A stretch of DNA of 47,490 nt from assembly GCF_023231945.1 (NCBI RefSeq), contig NZ_JAJLJH010000018.1, forward strand, positions 1-47,490, in the 5' to 3' direction. Made by a program: the position numbers and the translations under genes. The DNA comes from Scleromatobacter humisilvae (GTDB lineage Bacteria; Pseudomonadota; Gammaproteobacteria; Burkholderiales; Burkholderiaceae_C). Below are positions 29,158 through 37,784 of the stretch, one piece after another. Within the stretch, counting starts at the first letter, position 1. Each line of letters starts with the position of its first letter. Below the pieces are notes generated by a model. The model saw nothing but the letters and a program-made list of their open reading frames with translations. It had not been told where the DNA came from and did no database searches.

Positions 29158-30192
29158 TCAATCGACGCGCCGCGACGAGCCGATCACCTTCGTGCCCGGC
29201 ACCGGGCTGCGCTGCGCGCTCGCCTGCACGCCGGGGTTGGTCATCTGCTCGTTGAGCCAGCGCTGCAGGTCGTTCCACATCGCGGCCAGTTCGGCGGGCG
29301 GCACGGCGCGCGCGTTCTTCAGCTCCAGTGTCATCACCGGCACGTTCTTCACCAGGCCGCCGTAGTTGCCGAGCGAGCCCGGATAGACACCCACCGGGTC
29401 GAGCTGCAGGCTGCCGAGACGGCGCGGCGCCGGCGGCGGGCCGTCGAAGTCGAGCAGGCCGTAGGGCGCGTGCACCGACACGATGAGGTCGGGACGGAAC
29501 TGGTCGATCTGCTGCAGCAGCCAGCGCGATTCGGGCTCGGACAGCGCCTGCGGGCCCGGGAAGCGGCGCGGATCCTTCTTCGTGTGCTTGATCCAGTAGG
29601 GCTGCGCGTCGCGCGCCCAGTCGGTGGTGGGGAAGTTGCGGTTGAGGTCGACGCCGTGCGCGTTGACGCGCGTCGACGGCGAATGCAGCAGGCCGTCGGG
29701 ATTGAGCAGCGGCACGAAGCGCCAGGCGACGTCGGCGATCGTCGGCTTGGCGGCCTTGGACGGATGCGGCATCGCCTGCGCCTTCACGCCCTGCGAGCGC
29801 GCGATCCAGTCGAAGGCCAGCGTGACCGAGGCCAGCTCGTCGCCATGGATGCCGCCCAGCAGCAGCACCTTGAACTTGGGCGCGCCGCCGGCCGGCAGCA
29901 CGTCGTTGGCCCACAGCGGCACGCCGCGCACCGAGCGGCCCGCGCCGGGCACGAGACCCGAGGCGCGGCAGCCGGACGCGTCGACGCCGGGGACGGCCGG
30001 CACGAGGCGCGCGCACCACTGCGCGAGGTCGGTGGTCGTGGCGGCCGGCGCCGAGGCCGCCGAGGCCGCGGGCGCGACCGCCGGCACCGGCTTCGCGGAC
30101 GCGACGGGCTTGTGGCGCACATTGGCCAGCGCGGGCAGCAGGCCCAGCGCCAGCAGGACGACGGCCGCGAGGCCGCGGAATGCATGGATCAC
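29158..30192 (-). CDS. M14 family zinc carboxypeptidase (murein peptide amidase-like)
   Basis: This 344-aa protein is exported: residues 4-23 form a signal peptide ending LPALA. The zinc ligands are His116 and Glu119 in GGIHGDE and His241 in VSVHAPYG; the substrate-binding VDLNRNFP and catalytic Glu290 in MTLEL are also in place. FPGPQALSEPES is typical of the MpaA-like M14 subgroup that trims peptidoglycan peptides. No ATG fits; GTG at 30192 is chosen because AAGGTG lies 9 nt upstream and it gives a compact signal peptide. An Ala/Pro linker (27-53) joins the signal to the enzyme. Confidence 0.88.
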   Translation of the reverse strand: MIHAFRGLAAVVLLALGLLPALANVRHKPVASAKPVPAVAPAASAASAPAATTTDLAQWCARLVPAVPGVDASGCRASGLVPGAGRSVRGVPLWANDVLPAGGAPKFKVLLLGGIHGDELASVTLAFDWIARSQGVKAQAMPHPSKAAKPTIADVAWRFVPLLNPDGLLHSPSTRVNAHGVDLNRNFPTTDWARDAQPYWIKHTKKDPRRFPGPQALSEPESRWLLQQIDQFRPDLIVSVHAPYGLLDFDGPPPAPRRLGSLQLDPVGVYPGSLGNYGGLVKNVPVMTLELKNARAVPPAELAAMWNDLQRWLNEQMTNPGVQASAQRSPVPGTKVIGSSRRVD

Positions 30193-30278
30193 GTTGTTGT
30201 TCACCTTTCGACCCGCCAGTGTAGGCAACGCCGACCGCAGGACGCGCCGCCGTCACGCGTTTCATCCACAATGAACCC

Positions 30279-31754
30279 ATGATCGAACCGCTGCTCGTCC
30301 CCCGCGAATCCTTCGACGATCCCGATGCCGCCGTCGAGCGCGTGCGCCAGATCTACCACGCCGGCGTCGACCACCTGCGCCAGCACCTGCACGACTTCGT
30401 CGCCGGACACACGCCCGCGTCGCACGTGCGCGCGTGCTACCCGAGCGTGCGCGTGCACACCGACACGGTGGCGCGCGCGGACTCCGTCTCGAGCTACGGC
30501 TTCGTCGCCGGCCCGGGCACCTTCGAGACCACGCTGACGCGCCCCGAGCTGTTCGCCGACTACTACCGCGAACAGTTCCGCCTGCTGATGCAACACCACG
30601 GCGTCAAGATCGAGGTGGGCGTCAGCCGCGAGCCGATGCCGCTGCACTTCAGCTTCGCCGAGCACGACCACGTCGAGGGCACGCTGACCTCGGAACAACG
30701 CCTGCAGCTGCGCGACCTGTTCGACCTGCCCAACCTCGCCGCGATGGACGACGGCATCGCCAACGGCACCCACGAGCCCGGGCCGGCGGATCCGCTGCCG
30801 CTGGCGCTATTCACCGCGCCGCGCGTCGACTACTCGCTGCACCGCCTGCGCCACTACACCGGCACCGCGCCCGACCACTTCCAGAACTTCGTGCTGTTCA
30901 CGAACTACCAGTTCTACATCGACGAGTTCATTGCGCTCGGGCACCGCGAGATGGCCCGGGACGATTCGGTCTACGACGCCTTCGTCGAGCCGGGCAACGT
31001 CGTGACGATGCGCGCGGGGGCGACGCACTCGGTCGGCCCGATCGGCAGCGCGCCGCCGCGCCTGCCGCAGATGCCCGCGTACCACCTGCGACGGCCCGAC
31101 AACAGCGGCATCACGATGGTCAACATCGGCGTTGGCCCGTCCAACGCGAAGAACATCAGCGACCACATCGCCGTGCTGCGCCCGCACGCGTGGATCATGC
31201 TGGGCCACTGCGCCGGGCTGCGCACCACGCAGCAGCTGGGCGACTATGTGCTCGCGCACGGCTACGTCCGCGAGGATCACGTGCTCGACGAGGAGCTGCC
31301 GCTGTGGGTGCCGATCCCGCCGCTGGCCGAGGTGCAGGTCGCCATCGAGCAGGCCGTGGCCGACATCACGCAGCTGTCCGGCATCGACCTGAAGCGCGTG
31401 ATGCGCACCGGCACCGTGGCGTCGACCGACAATCGCAACTGGGAGCTGCTGCCGCATCCGGGCCCGGAGCGCCGCTTCAGCCAGAGCCGCGCGATCGCGC
31501 TCGACATGGAGTCGGCCACGATCGCCGCCAACGGCTTCCGCTTCCGCGTGCCCTACGGCACCTTGCTGTGCGTTTCCGACAAGCCGCTGCACGGCGAGAT
31601 CAAGCTGCCCGGCATGGCCAACCACTTCTATCGCGAACGCGTGGAGCAGCACCTGCGCATCGGCATCCGCGCGCTGGAGCTGCTGCGCGGCTCGGGCGTG
31701 GACAAGCTGCACAGCCGCAAGCTTCGGGGCTTCGCGGAAGTCGCTTTCCAATAG
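30279..31754 (+). CDS. amn: AMP nucleosidase
   Basis: This 491-aa enzyme hydrolyses AMP to adenine and ribose 5-phosphate, controlling adenylate pools. It has the two-part layout of Amn: an N-terminal domain with CYPSVRVHTD, HFSFAEHDHVEGTL and NYQFYIDEFI, and a C-terminal nucleoside-phosphorylase fold with IMLGHCAGLR, the substrate Glu in IALDMESATIAANGFRF and CVSDKPLHGEIK. The length agrees with E. coli Amn (484 aa). CACAAT lies 6 nt before the ATG and no Shine-Dalgarno is visible. It is monocistronic. Confidence 0.96.
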   Translation: MIEPLLVPRESFDDPDAAVERVRQIYHAGVDHLRQHLHDFVAGHTPASHVRACYPSVRVHTDTVARADSVSSYGFVAGPGTFETTLTRPELFADYYREQFRLLMQHHGVKIEVGVSREPMPLHFSFAEHDHVEGTLTSEQRLQLRDLFDLPNLAAMDDGIANGTHEPGPADPLPLALFTAPRVDYSLHRLRHYTGTAPDHFQNFVLFTNYQFYIDEFIALGHREMARDDSVYDAFVEPGNVVTMRAGATHSVGPIGSAPPRLPQMPAYHLRRPDNSGITMVNIGVGPSNAKNISDHIAVLRPHAWIMLGHCAGLRTTQQLGDYVLAHGYVREDHVLDEELPLWVPIPPLAEVQVAIEQAVADITQLSGIDLKRVMRTGTVASTDNRNWELLPHPGPERRFSQSRAIALDMESATIAANGFRFRVPYGTLLCVSDKPLHGEIKLPGMANHFYRERVEQHLRIGIRALELLRGSGVDKLHSRKLRGFAEVAFQ

Positions 31755-31769
31755 GCAAATTTCATCCGC

Positions 31770-31798
31770 TTGCGCGCTGTCCGGTTGGGGCGTAGGCT
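31770..31798 (+). promoter_or_regulatory. Sigma-70-like promoter for the EF-G-like gene
   Basis: TTGCGC (31770-31775) and TAGGCT (31793-31798) are spaced by 17 bp in the gap between amn and the EF-G-like gene. The start codon at 31880 lies about 75 nt past the predicted start point and has its own GGAG. Confidence 0.45.
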
Positions 31799-31879
31799 GG
31801 GGGTTCCTGCCATCCGGCCGTGTCGCGGTTCGGGTCGCCGCGGTGCCGCTTGGCGTCTCGGCCCGTGGAGACACGCGCC

Positions 31880-33931
31880 ATGACGATCTTCGAATCCCCC
31901 GATATTGCGGCGATCCGCAACGTGGCACTGGTGGGCGCCTCGGCCACCGGGAAGACCACCCTCACCGAGGCCTTGCTGCTGCGCGCCGGCGCCATCAAGA
32001 CGGCCGGCTGCGTCGAACGCGGCTCGACCGTCAGCGACCACGACCCGCTCGAGAAGCGCGTCCAGCATTCGCTCAACACCGCCGTCGTCAACTGCGTGCA
32101 CGACGGCATCCGCATCCAGTGGCTCGACACGCCCGGGGCGCTCGAGTTCGTCGGGCAGTCGCTGCCCGCGCTCGAGGCCGTCGAGACCGCCGCCGTCGTC
32201 ATCAGCGCCACCTCGGGCGTCGACTCCACCGCCCAGCGCATGATGGCCCACGCGGCCGACCGCAAGCTCGACCGCATGATCATCGTCAACCGCATCGACG
32301 TGCCCGGCGCCGACTGCGCCGCCGTGCTGGCGCAGATCCGCGACGTGTTCGGCCGCGAGTGCCTGCCGCTGAACCTGCCCGCCGAGCGCGGCGCGCGCGT
32401 CGTCGACTGCTTCTTCAACCGCGAGGGCAGCACCGACTTCTCGTCGCCCGAGGCCGCGCACCAGGCGCTGGTCGAACAGGTCGTCGAGGTCGACGCCGAG
32501 TTCGTCGACCGCTACCTGAACCAGGGCGACGTCGAGGCCACCGAGCTGCACGGGCCGCTCGAGCAGGCGCTGCGCGAGGGCCACCTGATCCCGGTGTGCT
32601 TCGTCTCGGCCAAGACCGGCGCGGGCGTCGCGGAGCTGCTCGACGTCGTCGCCAAGCTGCTGCCCAACCCGACCGAGGGCAACGCCCCCGACTTCCTCGA
32701 TGGCGAGGGCGCCGACGCGAAGCTCGTTCACGCCACGCCCGATCCCGACAAGCACGTGCTGGCCCATGTGTTCAAGGTCACCGTCGACCCGTACGTCGGC
32801 AAGATGGGCGTGCTGCGCGTGCACCAGGGCACGATCACGCGCGACACGCCGCTGTTCGTCGGCGACGCGCGCAAGTGCTTCAAGGTCGGCCACCTGTTCC
32901 GGCTGCAGGGCGGCGAGCACGTGGAGATCTCGCGCGCGGTGCCGGGCGACATCTGCGCCATCGCCAAGGTCGACGCGCTGCACTTCGACGCCGTGCTGCA
33001 TGACGCCGCCGAGGACAGCCACATCCACCTGAAGCCGCTCGCGTTCCCGGTGCCGGTGCACGGCGTGGCGATCCAGCCCAAGCGCCATGGCGACGAGCAG
33101 CGGCTGTGGGACCTGGTGCAGCGCTCGGTCGACGAGGATCCGTGCCTGCGCATCGAGCAGGTCGCGGCCACGCACGAGACCGTGGTCTACGGCCTGGGCG
33201 AGTTGCACCTGCGCATGCTGCTCGATCGGCTGCGCGACGTGCACAAGTTCGAGGTCGAGACGCGGCCGCCGCGCACGGCCTATCGCGAGACCGTCACCGC
33301 CAAGGCCGAGGGCCACCATCGCCACAAGAAGCAGACCGGCGGCGCCGGCCAGTTCGGCGAGGTGTTCCTGCGCGTCGAGCCGCTGCCGCGCGGCGCGGGC
33401 TTCGAGTTCGTCGACATCGTCAAGGGCGGCGCGATCCCCGGCCAGTTCATGCAGGCCGTCGAGAAGGGCGTGCGCGAGGCGCTGGCCGCCGGCGTGATCG
33501 CCGGCTACGCGGTGGAGGACATCCGCGTCACCGTGCACGACGGCAAGAGCCACAGCGTCGACAGCAAGGACATCGCGTTCGCCACCGCGGCGCGCAAGGC
33601 GACGTGGGTGGCGATCATGGAGGCGCGGCCCATCGTGCTGGAGCCCATCGTCGACGTCGAGATCCTCGCGCCGGCCAGCGCGATGGGTGACATCACCGGT
33701 GACCTCGCGTCACGCCGCGGCCAGGTCAACGGCACCGAGGCGCAGCTGGGCGGCGCGATGATCGTGCGCGGCCAGGCGCCGGCGGCGGAGCTGATCGCCT
33801 ACGCGACGCGCCTGAACGCGATGACCAGCGGCGAGGGCCACTACACGATCGCGTTCTCGCACTACGAGCCGGCGCCCACGAGCGTGCAGAACGCGCTGCG
33901 CAAGGAGCACAAGCCGGTCGAGGTCGACTGA
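31880..33931 (+). CDS. Elongation factor G-like translational GTPase (FusA2-type paralog)
   Basis: This 683-aa protein has the five-domain EF-G layout. The P-loop is GASATGKT (19-26), G3 is DTPG (83-86) and G4 is NRID (137-140) rather than NKxD. Where EF-G has the switch I GIT motif, this protein has EKRVQHSLNT (58-67), so the Mg-coordinating Thr is not recognisable. Domain IV (GGAGQFGEVFLRVEP, KGGAIPGQFM) and domain V (EPIVDVEILAPASAMGDITG) are well kept. It is a paralog and not the main translocase. Related FusA2-type proteins are known, but their role is not settled. GGAG precedes the ATG. Confidence 0.9.
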   Translation: MTIFESPDIAAIRNVALVGASATGKTTLTEALLLRAGAIKTAGCVERGSTVSDHDPLEKRVQHSLNTAVVNCVHDGIRIQWLDTPGALEFVGQSLPALEAVETAAVVISATSGVDSTAQRMMAHAADRKLDRMIIVNRIDVPGADCAAVLAQIRDVFGRECLPLNLPAERGARVVDCFFNREGSTDFSSPEAAHQALVEQVVEVDAEFVDRYLNQGDVEATELHGPLEQALREGHLIPVCFVSAKTGAGVAELLDVVAKLLPNPTEGNAPDFLDGEGADAKLVHATPDPDKHVLAHVFKVTVDPYVGKMGVLRVHQGTITRDTPLFVGDARKCFKVGHLFRLQGGEHVEISRAVPGDICAIAKVDALHFDAVLHDAAEDSHIHLKPLAFPVPVHGVAIQPKRHGDEQRLWDLVQRSVDEDPCLRIEQVAATHETVVYGLGELHLRMLLDRLRDVHKFEVETRPPRTAYRETVTAKAEGHHRHKKQTGGAGQFGEVFLRVEPLPRGAGFEFVDIVKGGAIPGQFMQAVEKGVREALAAGVIAGYAVEDIRVTVHDGKSHSVDSKDIAFATAARKATWVAIMEARPIVLEPIVDVEILAPASAMGDITGDLASRRGQVNGTEAQLGGAMIVRGQAPAAELIAYATRLNAMTSGEGHYTIAFSHYEPAPTSVQNALRKEHKPVEVD

Positions 33932-33945
33932 CCGGCGCGGCCATG

Positions 33946-33979
33946 AAAAAGGGCGCGCCCCTCGCGGTGGCGCGCCCTT
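33946..33979 (-). terminator. Terminator of the minus-strand lipoprotein gene
   Basis: A perfect 11-bp stem (33949-33959 with 33969-33979) has a 9-nt loop. On the minus strand it is followed by five T (33950-33946), giving an intrinsic terminator for the gene ending at 33996. The plus side has no T run, so the EF-G-like gene gains at most weak termination here. Confidence 0.8.
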
Positions 33980-33995
33980 CTCGCAAGCGCGAGGA

Positions 33996-34538
33996 TCAGA
34001 AGTTCAGCTTGCCGATCTTTTCCAGGGCTGCGGCGATGTTGGCGCGCGCCGCGGCCTCGTTGGCAATGCGCAGGCGCTCGACGCCGGCGAACGCATCGCC
34101 CATGCCGGCGGTGCCTTCGGACTTGATGGACTCCTGCAGCATGACCGTGCCGTCGGCCTTCTTCAGCGACCAGGCGGCTTCCATCTTCACGGTGAAGCTC
34201 AGGCCGAAGGACGGCTGGTCCATGGCGATCACGTTGACGGCCAGCGCGTAGTCGCCGCCCGGCGCCTTGACGACGCTCGTGAAGGTCTTGTTCTTCTCGA
34301 TCGCTTGCACGATGGCCTGCTGGAAGGCCTCGTTGGAGATCTGCGACTTGCCCATGGCGCTGGTGTCCGAGCCGCCGGCGACGACGACGCTGGTCGTCGC
34401 GTGGTGCTGCGTGCCGGCGATGGCCGTCGTCGGCACCATGGCCTCGGGCTTGGAAGCCGTGGCGCAGCCGGCGATGACGGCGGCGGACGCGCACAGCGCG
34501 ATGATGGACAGGGAACGGGTCACGGATTGGAAGTTCAT
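33996..34538 (-). CDS. Small predicted lipoprotein
   Basis: This 180-aa protein has a lipoprotein signal with lipobox VIAGC (Cys25). The mature part has a polar spacer and an alpha/beta-looking domain (FQQAIVQAIEKNKTFTSVVK, YALAVNVIAMDQPSFG) ending in an Ala-rich helix (ANEAAARANIAAALEKIGKL). I do not recognise a named family with confidence; related short lipoproteins occur in Burkholderiales. It lies downstream of another small lipoprotein gene on the same strand. Confidence 0.8.
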   Translation of the reverse strand: MNFQSVTRSLSIIALCASAAVIAGCATASKPEAMVPTTAIAGTQHHATTSVVVAGGSDTSAMGKSQISNEAFQQAIVQAIEKNKTFTSVVKAPGGDYALAVNVIAMDQPSFGLSFTVKMEAAWSLKKADGTVMLQESIKSEGTAGMGDAFAGVERLRIANEAAARANIAAALEKIGKLNF

Positions 34539-34649
34539 GGTGTCTGGCCTTTTTGGGTCGAACGAAGGGCGACGCCCGCGAGCGCGAGCATCACCGGGAA
34601 TGGCGAGTGGAACGCGCCGCGCGAAACGCGCGACGCACGCACCGACGAA

Positions 34650-35090
34650 TCAATGCTTGGCGGCGACGATGTTGCCCGCGACCTCGTCGGCCATCTCGGC
34701 CGGCGACTTGCGCGTGAGCGACGTGTGCAGCGAATGGCCGGTGGCCATGGGGAAGTCGCTGGTCGGATTGCGCACGGTGACCGTGAGTTCGAGCATGTAC
34801 ATCGTCAGGTCCCACATCCACTTGTCGACGTAGGTGACGACGGCGTCGGCCGGGTACGGCGGCGTCCTGGCCGGGCCCGTGGTGACGGCGAAGCCGCGCT
34901 TCTCGAAGGCGGCCTTCAGGTCCTTGTCGACGTCGTGGTTGTCCTTCTCGGCGTGGACGACGTAGAGCGTCTTGACCTTGGTCAGGTCGGCGTCGGCCAT
35001 CAGGTTGGCCTCGGCGCGGTTGACGGCGCAGCCGGTCATGGCGGACAGGCCGGCGGCCAGGCACGTGGCGGCGATGAGTCGCTTGAGCAT
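34650..35090 (-). CDS. Small predicted lipoprotein
   Basis: This 146-aa protein has a lipobox MTGC (Cys21) after a short hydrophobic signal. The mature domain contains VKTLYVVHAEKDNHDVDKDL, KRGFAVTTG and a conserved-looking YVDKWMWDLTMYMLELTVTV, a layout of outer-membrane-facing lipoproteins of unknown function. It is followed 111 nt later by another lipoprotein gene in the same direction, so the pair may act together in the envelope. The family is not identified. Confidence 0.82.
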   Translation of the reverse strand: MLKRLIAATCLAAGLSAMTGCAVNRAEANLMADADLTKVKTLYVVHAEKDNHDVDKDLKAAFEKRGFAVTTGPARTPPYPADAVVTYVDKWMWDLTMYMLELTVTVRNPTSDFPMATGHSLHTSLTRKSPAEMADEVAGNIVAAKH

Positions 35091-35277
35091 GAAGATTCCT
35101 CCCGTGAATCTTGTAGTGGTGTCTCGAACGCACGCTCAAAACGCGCGTCGGTCGTCGCGCCCCTCTGCGCGACCGCGCGACTGTAGCATCGCGGCAAGAC
35201 GCAACTCATCCGCGTCGACCCTAGGCTGGCCGGCGCAACGCCGGATCGATCACACGCAGCCTGAGGCCGCGTGACGA

Positions 35278-36273
35278 TCAGTCGTCGTCGCCGCCGCCTT
35301 CCTCGTCATCGTCGTCGTCGCCCGGCTTGGCCCACTTGGCCAGCGTCTTCTCGAGCGGCGCCGCGGACTTCACGAAGGCGTCGCTGGAGACCGGCTTGGC
35401 GAGGCGCACGCCCGGCAGCGAGATCGTGCCGAGGTAGAGGTCGCCGATCAGCGGCTGCTGCTGCATCGAGCGGTCGATCAGCAGCAGCCCGCTGCTCACC
35501 GCGACCGCGCTGCCGATCGCGATGCCGACGGCGCGCCGGCGCGTGGGCAGCAGCAGGCCCATGTGGCGCCACATCATCATCGCGATCGCGCCGACGAAGA
35601 CGATGCGGCCCAGCTTCTCGATCCAGGGCATCGACAACGCGAACGCGACCTGCGCCGTCGCCGCCTCGGTGACGATGGCGATCAGCAGCCACTTCAGCGC
35701 GATGTACAGGTGCGCCCAGAACGCGAAGCGGCGCTGGAACAGCATCGAGCCGATGGCCCACAGCGCGCACCAGATGATCAGGCCCAGCGGTGCCGACAGG
35801 TAGTTCCAGGTGAGCGCCGTGCCCTGCGCGCCCGGCACCGTCGACAGCCACAGCGAGAAGCCCTGCCACACCGCGGCGAACAGGATCAGGCCCATCAGCG
35901 TCACGGCGTGGCGGCGCTCGTACTGCAGCAGGTCCAGCAGGCGCTGCTCGGGCGCCAGCACCTCGCCGGCGAGCCGCACGCGCAGCGTCGTGGCGCCCAG
36001 CGTCATCACGCTGGAGGCCGGCAGCAGCGGCGTCGATCCGGGCGCGATGGCCGCGCGACCCAGGCGCACGCCGTTGACGCTGGCGGCCGGCTCCACGTGC
36101 ACGCCGTCCTCGCGCAGCGCGAGCGTCGCGTGGTGTGCCGCCACGTGCGGGTCGTCGAGCACGAGGTCGCAGTCGATCGCGCGGCCGATGCGCACCGGCC
36201 ACTGCGAGACGCGCAGCACCTGGCGCGGCTGGCCGTCCCGGTCGAGCGTCTCGATCAGGGCGAGCGTTTCCAT
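35278..36273 (-). CDS. FHA-domain polytopic membrane protein with acidic tail
   Basis: This 331-aa protein has residues about 18-100 forming a forkhead-associated domain (VRIGRAIDCDLVLDDPHVAAHHA, given here only as a pattern around RIGRA and HVAAHHA), which binds phospho-threonine peptides. Five or six membrane helices follow (about 122-265), then a soluble part and an acidic tail of Asp/Glu/Gly (about 315-331) encoded by a triplet-rich stretch at 35278-35325. The gene overlaps the upstream protease gene by 19 nt, so they are coupled. FHA proteins usually pair with Ser/Thr kinases, but none is encoded nearby. A membrane signalling role is inferred. Confidence 0.82.
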   Translation of the reverse strand: METLALIETLDRDGQPRQVLRVSQWPVRIGRAIDCDLVLDDPHVAAHHATLALREDGVHVEPAASVNGVRLGRAAIAPGSTPLLPASSVMTLGATTLRVRLAGEVLAPEQRLLDLLQYERRHAVTLMGLILFAAVWQGFSLWLSTVPGAQGTALTWNYLSAPLGLIIWCALWAIGSMLFQRRFAFWAHLYIALKWLLIAIVTEAATAQVAFALSMPWIEKLGRIVFVGAIAMMMWRHMGLLLPTRRRAVGIAIGSAVAVSSGLLLIDRSMQQQPLIGDLYLGTISLPGVRLAKPVSSDAFVKSAAPLEKTLAKWAKPGDDDDDEEGGGDDD

Positions 36274-37676
36274 GCGAATCCTTGCAGGTAGTGGCTGGCG
36301 AGCAGCATGGCGTTCTGGAAGCTGACGCCGCGCGCGTCGAAGCGGCCCTGCACGCCTTCGGTCCTGGCGTCGACGGACTGCGACAGCACCGCGACGTCGT
36401 AAAGCCCCGGCAGGTGGCGATACGCGCGCAGGCACATCACGGTGCGCATCGGCAGGCCGGCGCTCTCGACGAAGTCCTCCTGGCACTTGGGCGCGCTGAG
36501 GTCGTGGGTGCGCCGGCCCATGCCCTCGTTGCGGAAGCTCTGGCCCGCCTCCTGCGCGAAGCGCAGCGCGCCGAGCTTGCTGCCGTCGTAGACCTCGTGG
36601 CGCACCGCGAGGTCGCCGGTGCGCAGCGATTCGTTGATGAAGATGGCCGTGTCCATCTGGCAGTCGGAGCGCTCGAACGACAAGCCCTTGGACTCCGACG
36701 GATTCGACGAGCCCCAGCAGCGCATGAAGTCCTCCTGCGGCACCGGCACGCTGTAGTGCGCGTGCTTGGTCTCGCGCCACGGCAGCGCGACGAAGCGCGA
36801 CGTGAGCTGCTGTTGATGCGCGAGCAGCTGGCGCGCCATCTCGGCCTCGACCGGGCCGGTGATCGGCTTGGCCTGCGCGCCGCGCGCGATCAGCGCCTGC
36901 GCGAACTCGGCCGGCACGAGGAAGCTGATCTGCTGGCCGTCGCGCCGCGTGGCCACGTTGACGCCGACGATGTGGCCCTTGTCGTCCAGCACCGGCCCGC
37001 CGCTCATGCCCGGGTTGAGCGAGCCTGAGAACAGGATCTGCGGCAGGAAGCTGCGCTCGACGAGGCCGTTGTAGGTGCCCTCGACGACGACGAAGCCGAC
37101 GTCCAGCGGATTGCCCAGCGAGAAGATTCGCTCGCCCTGCGCGAGCGGCGTCGCGGCGGGGCGGAACTCGAACAGCCCGCGCGCGGCGACGGCCGCCGGC
37201 GGCTTGGCCATGCGCACCAGCGCGAGGTCGTGCACGACGTCGAACGCGACCAGCTGCAGCGCGCCGGTGACGCCGTCGACCGTCTGGAAGTTGAGGCGGT
37301 AGCGCTGCGGCTCGAGGGCCACCTGGCTGACGACGTGGTAGTTGGTCAGGATCAGGCCGTCGGGGCCCACCAGCGAGCCCGAGCCGACGCTGGCCTGGCT
37401 GTCCTGGTCGCGCAGCAGCGTGCGCACCTGCAGCAGCCGCGGGCGGCCGATGTCGTAGATGCGGCGCGCCGAGGCCGACAGGTTGGCGTTGTCCTCGGCG
37501 GCGCGGTCGTCCTCGGCGGCCGATGCCGCCGACTGCGGCTTGGCGAGCGGCGAGGCCGGCGCGGAGGGGAGGTGGACGCCCGGCGGCGAGGCGCCGGCCC
37601 ACGCGTTCAGCGCGGCCGTCAGCAGCAGGGCGAGAAGGCGTCCGGAGCGGCGCCGCAACAGGCGAGTCAAGAGCAT
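36255..37676 (-). CDS. Trypsin-like serine protease (S1C-type) with unnamed C-terminal domain
   Basis: This 473-aa protein has a signal or anchor segment at residues about 13-29 and a protease domain with an intact triad: His114 in TNYHVV, Asp150 in HDLALV and Ser225 in NPGMSGGP. After about 265 there is no PDZ domain as in DegP. Instead there is a Cys-containing domain of about 200 residues (FMRCWGSS, ERSDCQ, PKCQED, VMCLRAY) that I cannot name. It is exported and probably periplasmic. The gene overlaps the FHA membrane-protein gene by 19 nt, suggesting one signalling or quality-control unit. Confidence 0.85.
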   Translation of the reverse strand: MLLTRLLRRRSGRLLALLLTAALNAWAGASPPGVHLPSAPASPLAKPQSAASAAEDDRAAEDNANLSASARRIYDIGRPRLLQVRTLLRDQDSQASVGSGSLVGPDGLILTNYHVVSQVALEPQRYRLNFQTVDGVTGALQLVAFDVVHDLALVRMAKPPAAVAARGLFEFRPAATPLAQGERIFSLGNPLDVGFVVVEGTYNGLVERSFLPQILFSGSLNPGMSGGPVLDDKGHIVGVNVATRRDGQQISFLVPAEFAQALIARGAQAKPITGPVEAEMARQLLAHQQQLTSRFVALPWRETKHAHYSVPVPQEDFMRCWGSSNPSESKGLSFERSDCQMDTAIFINESLRTGDLAVRHEVYDGSKLGALRFAQEAGQSFRNEGMGRRTHDLSAPKCQEDFVESAGLPMRTVMCLRAYRHLPGLYDVAVLSQSVDARTEGVQGRFDARGVSFQNAMLLASHYLQGFAWKRSP

Positions 37677-37768
37677 CGAGCCATGGTACCCCGAGCACTT
37701 GCACGCATTCTTGCCGGCGTGGTCGGGCAAGGGCTTGCGCCGCGAGGCCGCGTCCAGCGACACGAGCC

Positions 37769-37781
37769 TTTATCATTGCGC
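37769..37781 (+). promoter_or_regulatory. TTTATCATTGCGC element with -10 box before the HTH-like gene
   Basis: TATCAT (37771-37776) is 8 nt before the ATG at 37785, with no Shine-Dalgarno between. The same 13-mer recurs at 39579-39591 upstream of the small-protein cluster. It is probably a -10 region giving a nearly leaderless mRNA. Confidence 0.45.
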
Positions 37782-37784
37782 TCC

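Noticed and set aside
35278-35325. Triplet-rich tract as a possible unstable repeat
   Set aside because: It encodes the acidic Asp/Glu tail with mixed codons and is not a pure array.
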